A stretch of 64,000 bases of DNA from Episyrphus balteatus (lineage: Eukaryota > Arthropoda > Insecta > Diptera > Syrphidae), in contig NC_079135.1 in assembly GCF_945859705.1 (NCBI RefSeq), forward strand, positions 84,390,253 to 84,454,252, read 5' to 3'. The position numbers and the translations under genes were made by a program. The notes under the pieces were generated by a model. That model had not been told where the DNA came from. It saw only the letters and a program-made list of their open reading frames with translations, and did no database searches. Positions 37,308-48,669 of this stretch are shown piece after piece. Positions within the stretch are counted from its first letter, which is position 1. The number at the start of each line of letters is the position of its first letter.

Positions 37308-38205
37308 CAAAGCTCAAAAGTGAGCTGAGCTCAACTCACAGCTCAGCTCAAATTTTGAGCTAGCTCACTTTTGAGCTAGCTGCTGAAAGTGGGCTGAGCT
37401 GATGGTTGAACTGAGATGAGCTGTTGGGTGAGCTAAGGTAAAGTGAGCTGAGCTGTGATGGGTGAGAGGATACATTGATTTTTATTTGGAAAGTATAATG
37501 AAATATGAAGATATTTTTAACTTTTATAAAACACCATCGCTTAAGATGTTTGGTTCTAGTTATTAATGGAATTATTTTAACACATGGATATTTTTATAAA
37601 TAAAACAGATAATTTTTCGTGATCTTTTCTCTTGGTTTTTTTAATAGTAAATATATTTCTATTTTTTTAGTAAAATATTTCTTTTTTTATCATAAAAAAA
37701 AAAATCCGGTATAATCCGTTTTTTTCAATTTTTTTCAAAATTCTGAGAAAATTGCGTTTGAAAGTTGGGGTTAAATTTTTTTTCGAAAAATCCCCGAATC
37801 TTTGAACGCTTCTGGAAGCTAAACCGCTTGAGAGCAATTTTTGGGAGTGATGCCAAATGATAGCTTGTGTCATGGGCCTACGCTTTGCACATTGGCAGAT
37901 TTTTAAAAAATCGCCTTCCATGTTAAACCGCCACATCATGCCTATTTTTTCAGAATCGTGCCTATTTTGTTTTACTTTTAAGTTCTCCCGGTTTGAGAAC
38001 GCGTGGACCTACAGGGATGGGAGTTGTACCCAAATGTAGGTTAGAGTCCCCACTACCTTTTGGCATCAAACAAAAGTTTTTTTCATTTTCTTCAAAATTC
38101 CGAGATATGGGCGTTGGAAGTTGGGGGTGCTCACTTTCAGCTCAGCTCACTTTTAGCTTACTTTCAGCTCACTTTCTCTCATTTGAGCTGAGCTGAGCTG
38201 AAAAT
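37308..38205. repeat. GAGCT/AGCTC-rich inverted repeat
   Basis: Two blocks dense in GAGCT, GAGCTGAGCT and their complements (37308-37465 and 38125-38205) face each other. About 650 bp of A/T-rich sequence lies between, with an internally repeated stretch around CGTTTGAAAGTTGGGG / CGTTGGAAGTTGGGG. The left block is preceded by CAGGGTTGCTACA, which resembles hAT-type terminal sequence, but no matching right end is seen. Confidence 0.6.
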
Positions 38206-38814
38206 TCGAGGCGAATCTTGATTTTGGTATTTGATAGAGCATCAGTACACGAGCTGAAGACATATTTTTATTTAGGGTTTTTTTTATTTTTGCACATAGC
38301 CTGCGTGTTTTTAATCTTAGAATATGAAGTTATATGATAGAAATTTTCTCCAAAATAGGCTAAATACTTGTTTTTAGCTATAAGCTGGTGTTAAAAAGTA
38401 ACAGTTAATTTTGTTGAAAATTGTAGAGGTTAATCTTGTTTTATTTGCCACAAGTTTTTTTCTGCCCCTTAAATTCAAAAAAAAAAAAAAAAATTACTAA
38501 AAAAAAAAGGTTTAGCTGGCATCCAAATTTGTAACTTTTTAAATGCTTTAAAATTCCATAAACCTCGTTTTATAGCCTGAACATTTTTTTTAGTTTTTCT
38601 AAACTTCTCTTATTAGACTGAAGTTAGCAAACGAAAATCGAAAAATAATTTTATGGGCAAAATCATTGAATAATTATATATAGAAGTGACACCGATAGTT
38701 TCTAGCGCCACACAATTTTATTTATTTTCGGCAATAAAATGTACTAAAAAAATCCCCAGAGAGAATGGAGCTTGTCCTAGAAAACAATGTTTCCAAAAAT
38801 TTGTTTTTAAAAAA

Positions 38815-39050
38815 GGAAATTTCACTAATACACACACAAGGAAACAAATATCAAATAAAAATAAATTGTATCGACACGTCGACATTATATAATAGAAAAA
38901 AAAATAAGGAAATTTTACTCCACACATAAAACATAAAACAAATATCAAACAAAATTAAATCGTATTGACACATCGACATCCTAATAATGAAAAAAGAAAA
39001 AAAGGAAATTTTACTCATACATACAAAACTACACAAATATCAAACAAAAA
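38815..39050. repeat. Tandem repeat, about 94-bp unit, 2.6 copies
   Basis: GGAAATTT(C/T)ACT recurs at 38815, 38908 and 39004, with the following AAACAAATATCAAA and TATCGACACGTCGACAT-like stretches in the same order. The copies are diverged. Open frames here on the minus strand are repeats of one another and not genes. Confidence 0.75.
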
Positions 39051-39224
39051 TATTGAAAAGTTAGTTGACATTATAAATGTATCCATAGTAACTCGAAACT
39101 AAAAACAACAAATTTTTTATTAACGACGAGAATTTGAATAAAATTAAATATAATTGTTGTATATCCTAGGCACGTTATAGCTTATAGGGCATGAAAGTTA
39201 CCATCATTTCAATAGTCCTATTAG

Positions 39225-39290
39225 CGTAGGTGACAAGGTGATTGCTCTTTACTTTTGCTCTCTGAGTTCGTATCCCCACAGAGATTGCTA
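39225..39290 (+). other. Possible tRNA-derived (SINE-like) fragment
   Basis: TAGCGTAGGTGA (from about 39231) resembles an internal A box, and GAGTTCGTATCCCC (from about 39267) resembles a B box, at tRNA-like spacing. A cloverleaf with paired acceptor ends is not evident, so this is not a functional tRNA. It may be a SINE head or chance. Confidence 0.3.
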
Positions 39291-39328
39291 TTTTTTTATA
39301 TTATATTTTTTTTTTTGGCAATATTAGC

Positions 39329-39462
39329 TGTGTTCCTTTGGCCTTAAGTATCTACTGCTAAGTACTTCTGGTTGTGTTCAACTAGATTTCTTCTATAGAA
39401 AAAATGTCTTTGAATGGATTCAGAAGTACTAAAAAGTACTTTGCAGAGCCCAAAGGAACACA
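39329..39462. mobile_element. Small MITE with TGTGTTCCTTTGG ends
   Basis: The 13-bp inverted ends TGTGTTCCTTTGG and CCAAAGGAACACA bound 134 bp. Inner palindromic bits are present (AAGTACTTCTG / CAGAAGTACT). It is non-coding. Confidence 0.65.
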
Positions 39463-40289
39463 ACCATTATGAAATGCGTAACAATTAGCGCCGTTTTTTA
39501 ATGAATCGAAACTTAAGCATTTAACTACAACATAAATAGTTAACGGCGAAGAAGAAGTAGAGCATAAAAGTTTATGTTCAAAATAAATTATTTAAGGTTC
39601 ATTTCAGCAAATGGCCCTTAAAGAAAAAAAAAGAAAAGCGTTAAGAAAAACTCAACGTAATGTTGTAAGAGATAAGAGCTCAAACCAATAAGTCGATTTG
39701 GCTCAAACTTTTTGTTTATTTTTGATTCCAAGGAAGGCAAATTGAAATTTTTTAACGTTACCAACTAGAGATGCGAATAATGATTCTGCCAAATAATGAT
39801 TCTGCCAAATACCGAACATTCGACCACGCTTATACATTTACTTACTATTAGGCTAACCTACACCTGATAACTTTACTTCATGACAAATACATTTTTGACG
39901 AAGATGGAAGTTATTGTTTGCGCCAAAGAATTCTGAATAAAAAGTTTCATTCACCAAAACTGATCATTAGTACATTTTATTTTCTACGGGCCTTACCAAT
40001 TATCAAATTTAAGGCTGACTTAAATATTTAACTGAATTATACATATTTCACTCTACCAATAAACAATTTAATACTCAGGTACAAGGCTAACGCTCGGCTG
40101 AATTTAATAGTTTAGTTTCATAACCAGAAAATTTAACCAAGCGTTAGCTTTTAACCTGAGTTATTTTTATACACTAGCCCAAAAAGTTAAAGGAACAAAG
40201 CAAAATTCGTGATAGCTCCAAAACAAGTACCTATTCGATTTGATTTGAGATTTTTATAAAAAAAAAAATTTCAAAAACGTTGGAACCTT

Positions 40290-40830
40290 ATAAATAAATT
40301 TTAAAAAAATTCAAAAATAAAATTGGTACCTATGCAATTTCGTAGAAATTACTAATCAACATTTAAAACTAAAATGTAAAAAAATTGAAAAAAAAGTGTT
40401 CAATCCAAAACTATTATTTTTCCTAATTTTCTTTCTGTTTTATATTTAAACTATATAAATGCTTATGTATAAAAAAATTCTTTTAAAATTGAATTGGTAG
40501 TGTGGCACGGTTCTACGGTAGGGTTATAATAATTTTTAAAAATTTCCGTGATTGCCCAAAAACTATTATCTAATTTTTTTAAACAAAATCATTGGTACCG
40601 TTTTCGAGAAAATTAAACATTTCCGAAATTTGTATATGACAGGTAGGTATCGTTATTTTTGGTAAAAAAATTAGTTCTAAATACCCCTCTGGAGAGTCTA
40701 AAAAAAATGCTTCATACCAAGTTTGATGTTAATCGGTAGATCCGTTTAGCTAAAGGCAGAAAGACAGACAGACAGATAAACGGAAATTCCGTGACCCACT
40801 TTCTTGCATTTTCTATTATAAGTCCTGTTC
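40290..40830 (+). repeat. Dispersed repeat B, copy 2
   Basis: It is collinear with 25640-26300 (GTAGAAATTACTAATCA, CCCCTCTGGAGAGTC, ATACCAAGTTTG, GACAGACAGACAG). It lies inside the 38664-44326 element. It shows moderate divergence from copy 1 and no coding potential. Confidence 0.65.
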
Positions 40831-42069
40831 CTTTGGGAGGTGACAAAGTAGGAACTACTAATATGTACATTGTTTACTAGCGATTTTCAATGGAACGCAC
40901 TTTCAACGAATTCAATACAAATCGTATCCACTCGGGAACATGATAGTACTAGATTAACCAAAAAATCTACTATTAGTAGACTACCACCTCCAATGGAACA
41001 GGGCTATACGAGTAGTAATGCCATGTCTGATTGTTTTCACAACTTTTTTTGTACGAATGCATAGCTTGATTATATAGTATCATGACAAAATTAAAAGCCA
41101 GTAAAAACTACATTCTTCTAGTTTTAGGATATTAGAACCAAATATTTTATTTCAAATGGTGAAACAGAAAAATCATTGGAGCTATCCAAAAACCCACATT
41201 TTCTTACATTTGCGATCAAAATAGGCCTTTTCACGGTTTTTTTTTCAAATAAACTCAAATTCTTTTGAGTTTATTTGAACATTTTATTAATAAATATCGT
41301 TTAAATTTTAGATAAAACAAAATTTTTTAATTAAAATAAAGAAAAGTATCCAAAAATGGTACGAAAAGATTTTTTTTTTTTCAAAATTTAACATTTTATA
41401 AAAACTTTAAATTTTCATTTACAGCTGCAAATTTGAACAAGGCCGTAAATCCAAAGTTCTTGTTCGCATACATAAATCAGTAAGCAAATAAACGAGGCAG
41501 TTTCGTATTGAATTAAAATACTTTGAAATATGTATTAAAAAACATTAAAATAATTTCTAATATGGCCAGATTGTATGAACTTGATCGACTTGATCCTTAC
41601 CTACTCTTGCATATGCGGTTTAAGAAAATAGTAACTCTATGTCATAGTGCATGTGGACAACATTCAAATAATGTGAACTACAACTTTTTCCTAGATGTTA
41701 TTACAAAAAGCACCCTAATCAAAATTAAATAAACACTTACACTCTATAACTGAAGAAAATCTTCTTGTCGTTAATAAAAACAAAAAACAAAATCCTTTCA
41801 AATGTACATAAGAATCAAACATTAAAAAAAAAATATTCAATTCAAAATATTACAAAAAATAAAAATAAATTCAATTTGAATATTACAGAAACAAAAATAA
41901 ACAAACACACTTCTAACACAAAACAAAACTAATACAAATACACCAAATATAAATAATATTGTAGTTGTGGTTACTTAGTAACCAAAAGTCCTTTTCAGGA
42001 ATTTTTCGGCCATCGAATACACAATCCTAAAACGATTGTGGCGCCACTCCTGTAACGATTGTGGCGCCA

Positions 42070-44263
42070 CACAGTGTGGGAATTCGCGAATTTAGCGGAA
42101 TAAAATTAATAACGCTTGCATTTTAAATTTTATTGTAGTTTTTTTTGTGATTAGTTCATTGAATATGTGTATACAATCAAATGTAATTCACATTTTGATG
42201 ATATTTTATTTAAGTTTTTGTAAAATGAGCTTTGAAGTGACAGGTTATTTTCACCAAAAAGTACTTTTTTTTTGAAAATCATAATTTACAAAAAAAACTT
42301 TTGAGGAATGATTTATTGTTTAATTTTATGACAAATATGAATAAAATAAAGAAAAAAGTTAATTATTGTCAGAATTGACTAGGTTTTTTGCAAACCGATA
42401 TGTCAATGACGTTGTTTATGAACTAAAGAAACTATTCTCTAAAAGGCTACTAAAACGTACAAGATACTATTTGAAAGGATGTTTTAAAATATGGAGCTTT
42501 ATTTATGCACAATCAATGTTTTTTTTTTAAATTGGTAAGTGTTCTGTCACGAAATTTTTCTGCCATACATCATCAAGGATATCAAAAATTCAAAGAACCG
42601 TAAACTTCCTGTCGAAAAAAAATCAGTTTAACTGAAATAGACAATTTGTTTTTACCAATCGTGTTATTCTTGTAAAATTAAAAGCCAATTTGAATTTATT
42701 TAATTGTTTTTACTATATGTTTTGTTTTTAATGTAAACAATTTCACCCTTACTAATTCCTTTTTCCACTTTTTCGCAAACTAATTTCATATGCAGTTGAA
42801 ATTTCTTCAAAGCTAAATGAGTCTAAATGAGGCCTTGTACTTTCTTCTCCTTCATTTTTTCACAGCACTCATTAAATGATTTTCTAGGTCTACCCACACT
42901 TGCAGAATTCGAAGGGGAAGGAATTTCGTAAAATATTTGCTGTGGTATTACTAAATAGCCACTGAGCCAGGAAGCATTTTTGCATTCAAAGCTTTCACGG
43001 TTACTGTTTTTTGACCATAACTGACCTAACTTAAAACAAGTTGTCCTCACAGACGCCTTTAATGATTTAACTGCTTCTTCAGAATACGTTATGAACAAAA
43101 ACATTTAAAACAAATGACATAACTGCCTCAAAGCGCTTAATTTGTATTTTTGAGACCCAAACATCAAATATGTCCTTCTTTGTTATTTGGAAAGACATTC
43201 TTTAAATTATATAATACCGAAATATTTTGTAATTTAAAAGGATAGTTTGCTAATTATTCAAACAACATACCACATTATAAAAAGACGAAAATTAATACTC
43301 CACAGTACATATACACACAATAACAAAACACAGCACTTATAACAAGTAAAATTAATTTTAATACCGATTTTCAAAGTATCAAATATCAAATTTTGTGAAA
43401 AATACGCGTTAATTGTTTTTTTTTTAAATTAATTTATTTTTATTATTATAATTGGAACACCCTTTATTAGATGTAATACTTTTTTTTATTAATTGATAGT
43501 TTTCGTTTTTAATTTCTAAAATAACTTAATTCTTTTTTTTCTTACTGTTAACTTTGAATTTGAACACCCTGTATTTTTATTGGAACTATTTTAAAATCAA
43601 ATTCACAAATTTTTTGAACACCCTGTGAAATAAAAAAAGTTTCTAATTCTATAACATTCTTCTTCTAACAAAATACCAAAAAGTTATTCGATTTTTACGG
43701 TATGCCATCATTTTTTTTTTTTGATGGTCATTTAGAAAAAAAAAAAAAAAATATATCATAACAAAATTGGGGTGTCAAATTTTAGTGATTCTTGATAGAT
43801 AATAAATCAAGCTTTGCATTGAATATTGTGTCTAAGCGGAATAACGCGGAATAACTAAAGTTTTGCTCTAACAAAGGTACAAAAATCGAAAAAAAACACA
43901 TTTTTTTAACTTCAATCACCAAAACAAAAATGTAAAACACCCTGTGAAATAAAAAATTACTTACATAATTATACCTTGATATTTATAAAATATAAAAAAA
44001 ATAAAACTTTTATTAAAACGCACACCAAACGCACGAGAAAAAATTAAGGGCAAAGTAATCTCTTTCACCAAATAAACAGAAAAAAAATCGCCAACTGCAA
44101 CTTGGAAGCTATTTTTTTTTTGTTTACATGATCCCCACCTATCAATGCTTTTGTTATCACTTTTTACAATCTATTAGCTTTAAGAAAAACCGGTTTTGGC
44201 ATTAAACAAGAGAAGTCATTTTTCGAATTAAATTCCGCTAAATTCGCGAAATCCCACACTGTG
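42070..44263. mobile_element. Transib-like DNA transposon (deletion derivative), 2.2 kb
   Basis: The left end CACAGTGTGGGAATTCGCGA and its near-complement at the right end, ending CCCACACTGTG at 44263, form terminal repeats of about 33 bp with few mismatches. They are flanked by a 5-bp duplication CGCCA (42065-42069 and 44264-44268). Transib elements are known for 5-bp G/C-rich duplications and for ends starting with a CACAGTG-like heptamer, the same heptamer as V(D)J recombination signals. The element is too short and interrupted to encode a full transposase. Near 43617 and 43937 AACACCCTGTGAAATAAAAA is repeated directly. Confidence 0.75.
42823..43104 (-). pseudogene. Possible N-terminal transposase fragment inside the Transib-like element
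   Basis: A 93-codon frame on the minus strand contains a Trp/Cys-bearing segment (FKLGQLWSKNSN, NASWLSGYLVIP) followed by SVGRPRKSFNECCEKMK. The pattern of a Trp-Leu segment followed by GRPxKSF and a basic run is one I associate with the N-terminal part of some insect transposon proteins. No catalytic DDE residues are present and the frame ends soon after. It would be the residue of a larger transposase gene, but it could be a chance frame. Confidence 0.3.
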
Positions 44264-45348
44264 CGCCACCCCTAAAACGAAGCGGATTTTTTTTCCGGTG
44301 TCACTTCTATATATAATTATTCAATGGCAAAATATAATTTTGAACTACCTCCAATCATTTTTCTAATCCAATTTTAAGTTTAAAAAGTCAACTTTCGGTT
44401 TGCTCATGCCAGTGGAGACATTTTGAAAGGGAAAATTTTAAAATTTTTTTTCTTCTGTCAGTAAATTGTGGCTTTTGAAAACAAAATTTTTGGTGCAGTC
44501 CCAATTTTGTAGCTCAAACAATTTAAAAAAAAATCATGATTTTATAAAAAAAAAGTTAGCTCAAAAGATTTCCAAATTCCAAAAAATAATTCGAAATCAA
44601 TTTTTTTTAATGAAATTTTCAGTACATACCTAACCTAGTACAAGATCAAAAAGGGTTGGGGTCCAAAGAGCGCGCGCTTTTTAACATTTTCCAAACCCTT
44701 TTTTAATTCTTTGCAGAATTCTGTAAAATCATCTTCTTGAAAAATTATCTGCTTTTTTGATTACTTACCTTAGTAATTTGTCATTCTTTGAATGCATATT
44801 AATTTTTGTTTTATATATGAATAAATTTGAAAATATTAAGAAAAGGTTTTTCATACTAAACATTCCGAAAATAATTCAAAATTTTTTAATTTATCAAATA
44901 CAGATGAATATTAAAAAATTTGAATAAGAAAAGGAATATTTTGTATCAAACAACATCGGTTCCAATAAGTTACAGAATTTATTTGAAAGAAAGTCAGTCT
45001 ATGCATTTTAAAAAATATTTGCGACACTTAAACAAAAAAAATTAAGAAAATACCAAAATTGGTAACTCAGTACTTAGCTCAGTAAAATTTTACACGGTAA
45101 ACAACAACAAATGATTGCTAAGGATAAATAAAAGTTTTTTATTTGTTGGTTTACAGAGAAAATTTTTGTATTGACATATACATTTTTGACCCTTCAACAA
45201 TATAGGACTATACAAAATAAATAAAAGTAATATTTTTTTTGTTGTTCACATCATAAAATGTTTACTCAGTAAAATACTGTGTACATGTTGAATTACATTA
45301 ATGAGGTGTATTTTTCTTTAGTCAGCGTATATGCTATAAAAAAAAAAC

Positions 45349-45497
45349 AGAATTGGCAGAATTTTTTTGTTTAAGTATAATACTGGCAGAATTTTTAAAA
45401 GCAGAATTTTCAAAAGCAGAATAGAAAAAAAGCAGAATTTTCGTTAGAAAAGCAGAATTTTGAAAAGCAGAATTTTGAAGCCAGAATTTTGACCCGA
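45349..45497. repeat. Short degenerate tandem repeat of GCAGAATTTT
   Basis: About nine copies of (G)GCAGAATTTT or CCAGAATTTT are spaced irregularly by 12-23 bp, separated by A-rich linkers such as CAAAA or GAAAA. The regular motif with variable spacers distinguishes it from simple A/T drift. Confidence 0.7.
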
Positions 45498-46878
45498 TCC
45501 CGATCAAAAACGCTAAAACCTCCATTTTGTAGCTTAAAAAGTCATCTTCCTGTTCAATTTACCAACCCACAAAAGTTAAAAAATTCCTCTGAAAGCTTTG
45601 CGAGTTGCAAATTTTTGGTTTGCGCAACAATTTAGCATTTAATTAGCTGCATTAACTGAGATTGATTTGATTAAGCTAAAAGGTGTCCGTTTCAGAGAGT
45701 TTGTTTGTAGAACATATCGCGGCATATCTCTTTAAATCAACGGTATAGAAAACATAAGAACAACAAAACTTCTAGTTTTAACGGACTGTTTGCGTAACTC
45801 TTCAAATACGGAGGTGATGTTTTGATCGATTTAGGAGTTACCCAAAAAAAACAGTAACTTCTCCTGTATGACAAATCTCATTTATTGATGGTTCCTCAAA
45901 TTTCTATTATTGAATCTAATGTCAAATCAAAGTTTTCTAAGTTAAAAAAACCCCTGAATTGATCTGATTCTTAAGAAAGAAATCACATGCCCAAAATTAT
46001 AAAATAATATAGCTATCACTGAAATTTTTGATACCTAACCATATGAACTACATTTATATGCATGATGAAAATAAATGTCTCCACAAACTCCTTAAAAGAA
46101 TACTTTTCACAAATTCCTCATTGAATTACTGAAATTCTGCACCAACTTAAATCATTTAAGGTCCTTAAAGACACTTTGCATTAATTTAATTGTGTCTCCA
46201 TTTTTTATTTCCTTCGTTACATTTTTTTACATACAATTGCTCAAGTGTATTAAATTGCTAAACTTTTTAATTTTGCCGTAGAATAAAACCTTATTTTTTT
46301 CCACGAATTGAATTTGAAAATCATTCAACAGTCAAAAGATTGTGACACATACCCACAGTACTTACCAGTACTTCAGCCAGCTTTACCAAATTTATCTTTT
46401 GTGTACCAGGCGGAACGTGTCATGTATGTCGTTATTTTTCCTAAAATTTCTCTGAAAAAAAAAATAAAAATAAAATATCTACATACCCAATCCATGCTTA
46501 CAAAAAATATTCAAGGCTTTTCGGTTCTTTTGAACTCCAAGTATTTTTAAATAAAATTGAAACATTCTTCGATCTCCTTCGTCGTCGTGCTGTTAAAAAA
46601 CATCAACTGTGTTTCCAAGGGCCTTTTTCCTATTCAATAGCCATTTTGCATTCAGCTCACCCGTAACCCCTCGAACGGAATTAACCTAATTTGATTGAAA
46701 AGCACCCTCTTGAACATACATATTTATTCATTCACAATTCACATACATCTATACAAATGCACACACATTCATACATATATAAGCAATGTTTGACTTTTAA
46801 ATTCGTTGACAAAGTTCAGTCCCTTAACTCACCGTTATGCTTGTGTTATAACTTCTAACTTTTTCTTTTAATTCCCAG

Positions 46879-47278
46879 GGAACGGATATCACATGTCAAA
46901 TCTCCCGTTAACGTTAAAGGAAAAATTTCCTCCTCGATGGCAGTTGAGTCGAGTGGAGGTGTATTGACATTCAAGCAAGCCATGTCTGGGGCTGTTTCAC
47001 CCCAATATACCGCTACATCACCTTTGCAAATGATGGGTGGTGGTATTGGTGGCGTTAGCGGCGTCGGAAACGGGTCAAACAATGCAATGACATCCGTTTT
47101 GGAGGCAACAACAGATGGCAGCATATCACCGTCTCCGTCAGCCAATGTAATCCGAGGCGACAGGGGTGATTCTGGAGGAGGAATTTTCTTTTGCGGCAGC
47201 TCGGCAACCATAGCCCAATTGGGTTGCAAACAAAAGCAACGTTTAAGGACTTCCAGCATGCCAGCCGAGAGTAGAAAG
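46879..47278 (+). CDS. Exon C of the RGK-type GTPase candidate gene (carries SSMPAESR motif)
   Basis: It is bounded by TTCCCAG at 46878 and AAG|GTAAAT at 47278/47279. Its first base completes the codon split from exon B, and it ends in phase 0. It encodes 133 residues: a short basic start (ERISHVKSPVNVKGK), a Ser/Gly/Ala-rich middle with GGGIGGVSGVGNGS, then SPSPSANVIRGDRGDSGGG and a conserved-looking end, QKQRLRTSSMPAESRK. The end aligns in pattern with the N-terminal SMPxxxR / SIPxxxR segment of the Rad and Gem GTPases. R-T-S-S-M-P also fits a mode-1 14-3-3 site (R-S/T-x-S-x-P); RGK proteins are known 14-3-3 partners. The alignment is from memory of the family and not computed. Confidence 0.85.
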
Positions 47279-48669
47279 GTAAATATAACTCTACAAACAC
47301 ATATACATTTGCCTTTTATTTCTATACCTATACACAAAAATGTAGGTATAAGTTTTTTTGTTTTTGTTTAACGGGTTTTTTGATGAAATGAATGAATTTT
47401 ACCTTCGCCATTGTGGGGATTCCGGTTGTAGTAACGGAATTTTATGTTAATGTTATTAGTTTCAAGAGCTTGAAGAGAAAGAACGGAAGGAAAGTGACTT
47501 TAGAGATGGTTGAATGGGTATAAATAGGAGACCCCAGATCCGGTCCGGAAATACCTAAATGTTATTCGTACCTATTTCGTGTTGCATTTGTATTTTAATT
47601 TATATGGGTTTTTGGTTAGATTGGTCTAAAAACAAATATGTAATTGCAAACTTTTCGAAACCATTTTGTCCGGTTGTTTTTCACTTGAAATTTGATATCA
47701 AAAGAGAATGAAAGAACAACAACAAAATAAAACAGAAACATATTTTACTCAAGTTTGTGAAGGGTGATAAAAGCTTACACCATGTTTTGGGATATATAAA
47801 ATATTCAAATATGGGCAGGATTATGTCTGCTGTCGTGAGTTTTGGTAAGCATTCAAACCAACAGCTCGTAAATTTTATTTTAATGACTTTGAGGTTTGAG
47901 TGGGAGAAGTGATACCAAATGTTTTTTATATGACTTTTGCCTTTGATGAATTCCAATTCCAAAAAATGAATTAATGTCTTTTAATACTGTGTGTGTCATA
48001 CGTGTTAATATAAATTACTTAGGGTTTTGGAGCCCTGCGAGAAAAAGGTTTCTTTTTTATTAATTATTTTAAGTAAGGAGAACCAGATGAAAAGATTTCA
48101 TAAAAGGACCTCCATTATGGTAACTAGCCGACCCAGCCCTCGAAATTCGAGTGCCAATTTCTTTATTTTTTTTTTTATTTGCAACAATTTTGAACACAAT
48201 AATACCAAAATAGTTTCTTTATTTTTTATAGTATTTGTTGTTGTTTTCTTACGATTAACTACACTTTTTACACAGGAATATATAATATACCTACTTTTTT
48301 ATATATTTTAAGCCTGATTTAGATATTGTCGAACTACGTTTTAACTACGCTCAACTACGTAAAAAAAGTATCGAAAAAGAAAATGCAAAGTGTAATCTCC
48401 TTAAGGGCATTGTGTTTGCACCTTGCATTTCAATTCAATTCAACCTGTTTCATGTTCCATTCGTTCAAATTCCATCCGTCAATCATTCAACCTCCACCCA
48501 ACTTCACTCAAATTTGTCATTCACATTCACACCATTTTTTTTTTCATTTAGCTTGTAGGAACATGAAAACAGACCGAGTTCTTTTTGCGATTGTGTATGT
48601 GTCCTTTGACAACAATTTTAACACGTACGTCAATCTGAAATCAAAACAACTTCTGCAAAATAAAACCAA

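Larger units (their letters stand above)
38664..44326. mobile_element. 5.7-kb composite element with CATTGAATAATT ends
   Basis: A perfect 31-bp terminal inverted repeat starts CATTGAATAATTATATATAG at 38664 and is complemented at the right end at 44326. The flanks carry a direct duplication of GCAAAAT (38657-38663 and 44327-44333; 8 bp, GGCAAAAT, if the terminal G is counted in the target). No intact transposase was found inside. The interior contains the elements listed separately, including a Transib-like insertion only about 60 bp from the right end. A 7-8 bp duplication suggests a hAT- or P-type element, but this is inference. Confidence 0.75.
18013..46878 (+). other. Intron B-C (28.9 kb), transposon-filled
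   Basis: It begins GTGAGT and ends TTAATTCCCAG. The phase-2 end of exon B joins the one-base start of exon C to give AG|G (Arg). The intron holds the elements listed separately: foldbacks at 18834, 20530, 23212 and 25455-34445, an RTE copy at 36061, a GAGCT-rich repeat, and the nested 38664-44326 element. The segments 19935-20530, 21770-23210, 24380-25450, 34450-36047, 38210-38660 and 44334-46878 show only A/T-rich sequence without recognised features, apart from repeats noted elsewhere. An alternative first exon could hide in such a long intron, but I see none. Confidence 0.75.

Noticed and set aside
46855..47337. 160-codon minus-strand frame over exon C
   Set aside because: Antisense shadow of the exon; it lacks recognisable motifs, while the plus frame has matching phases with its neighbours.
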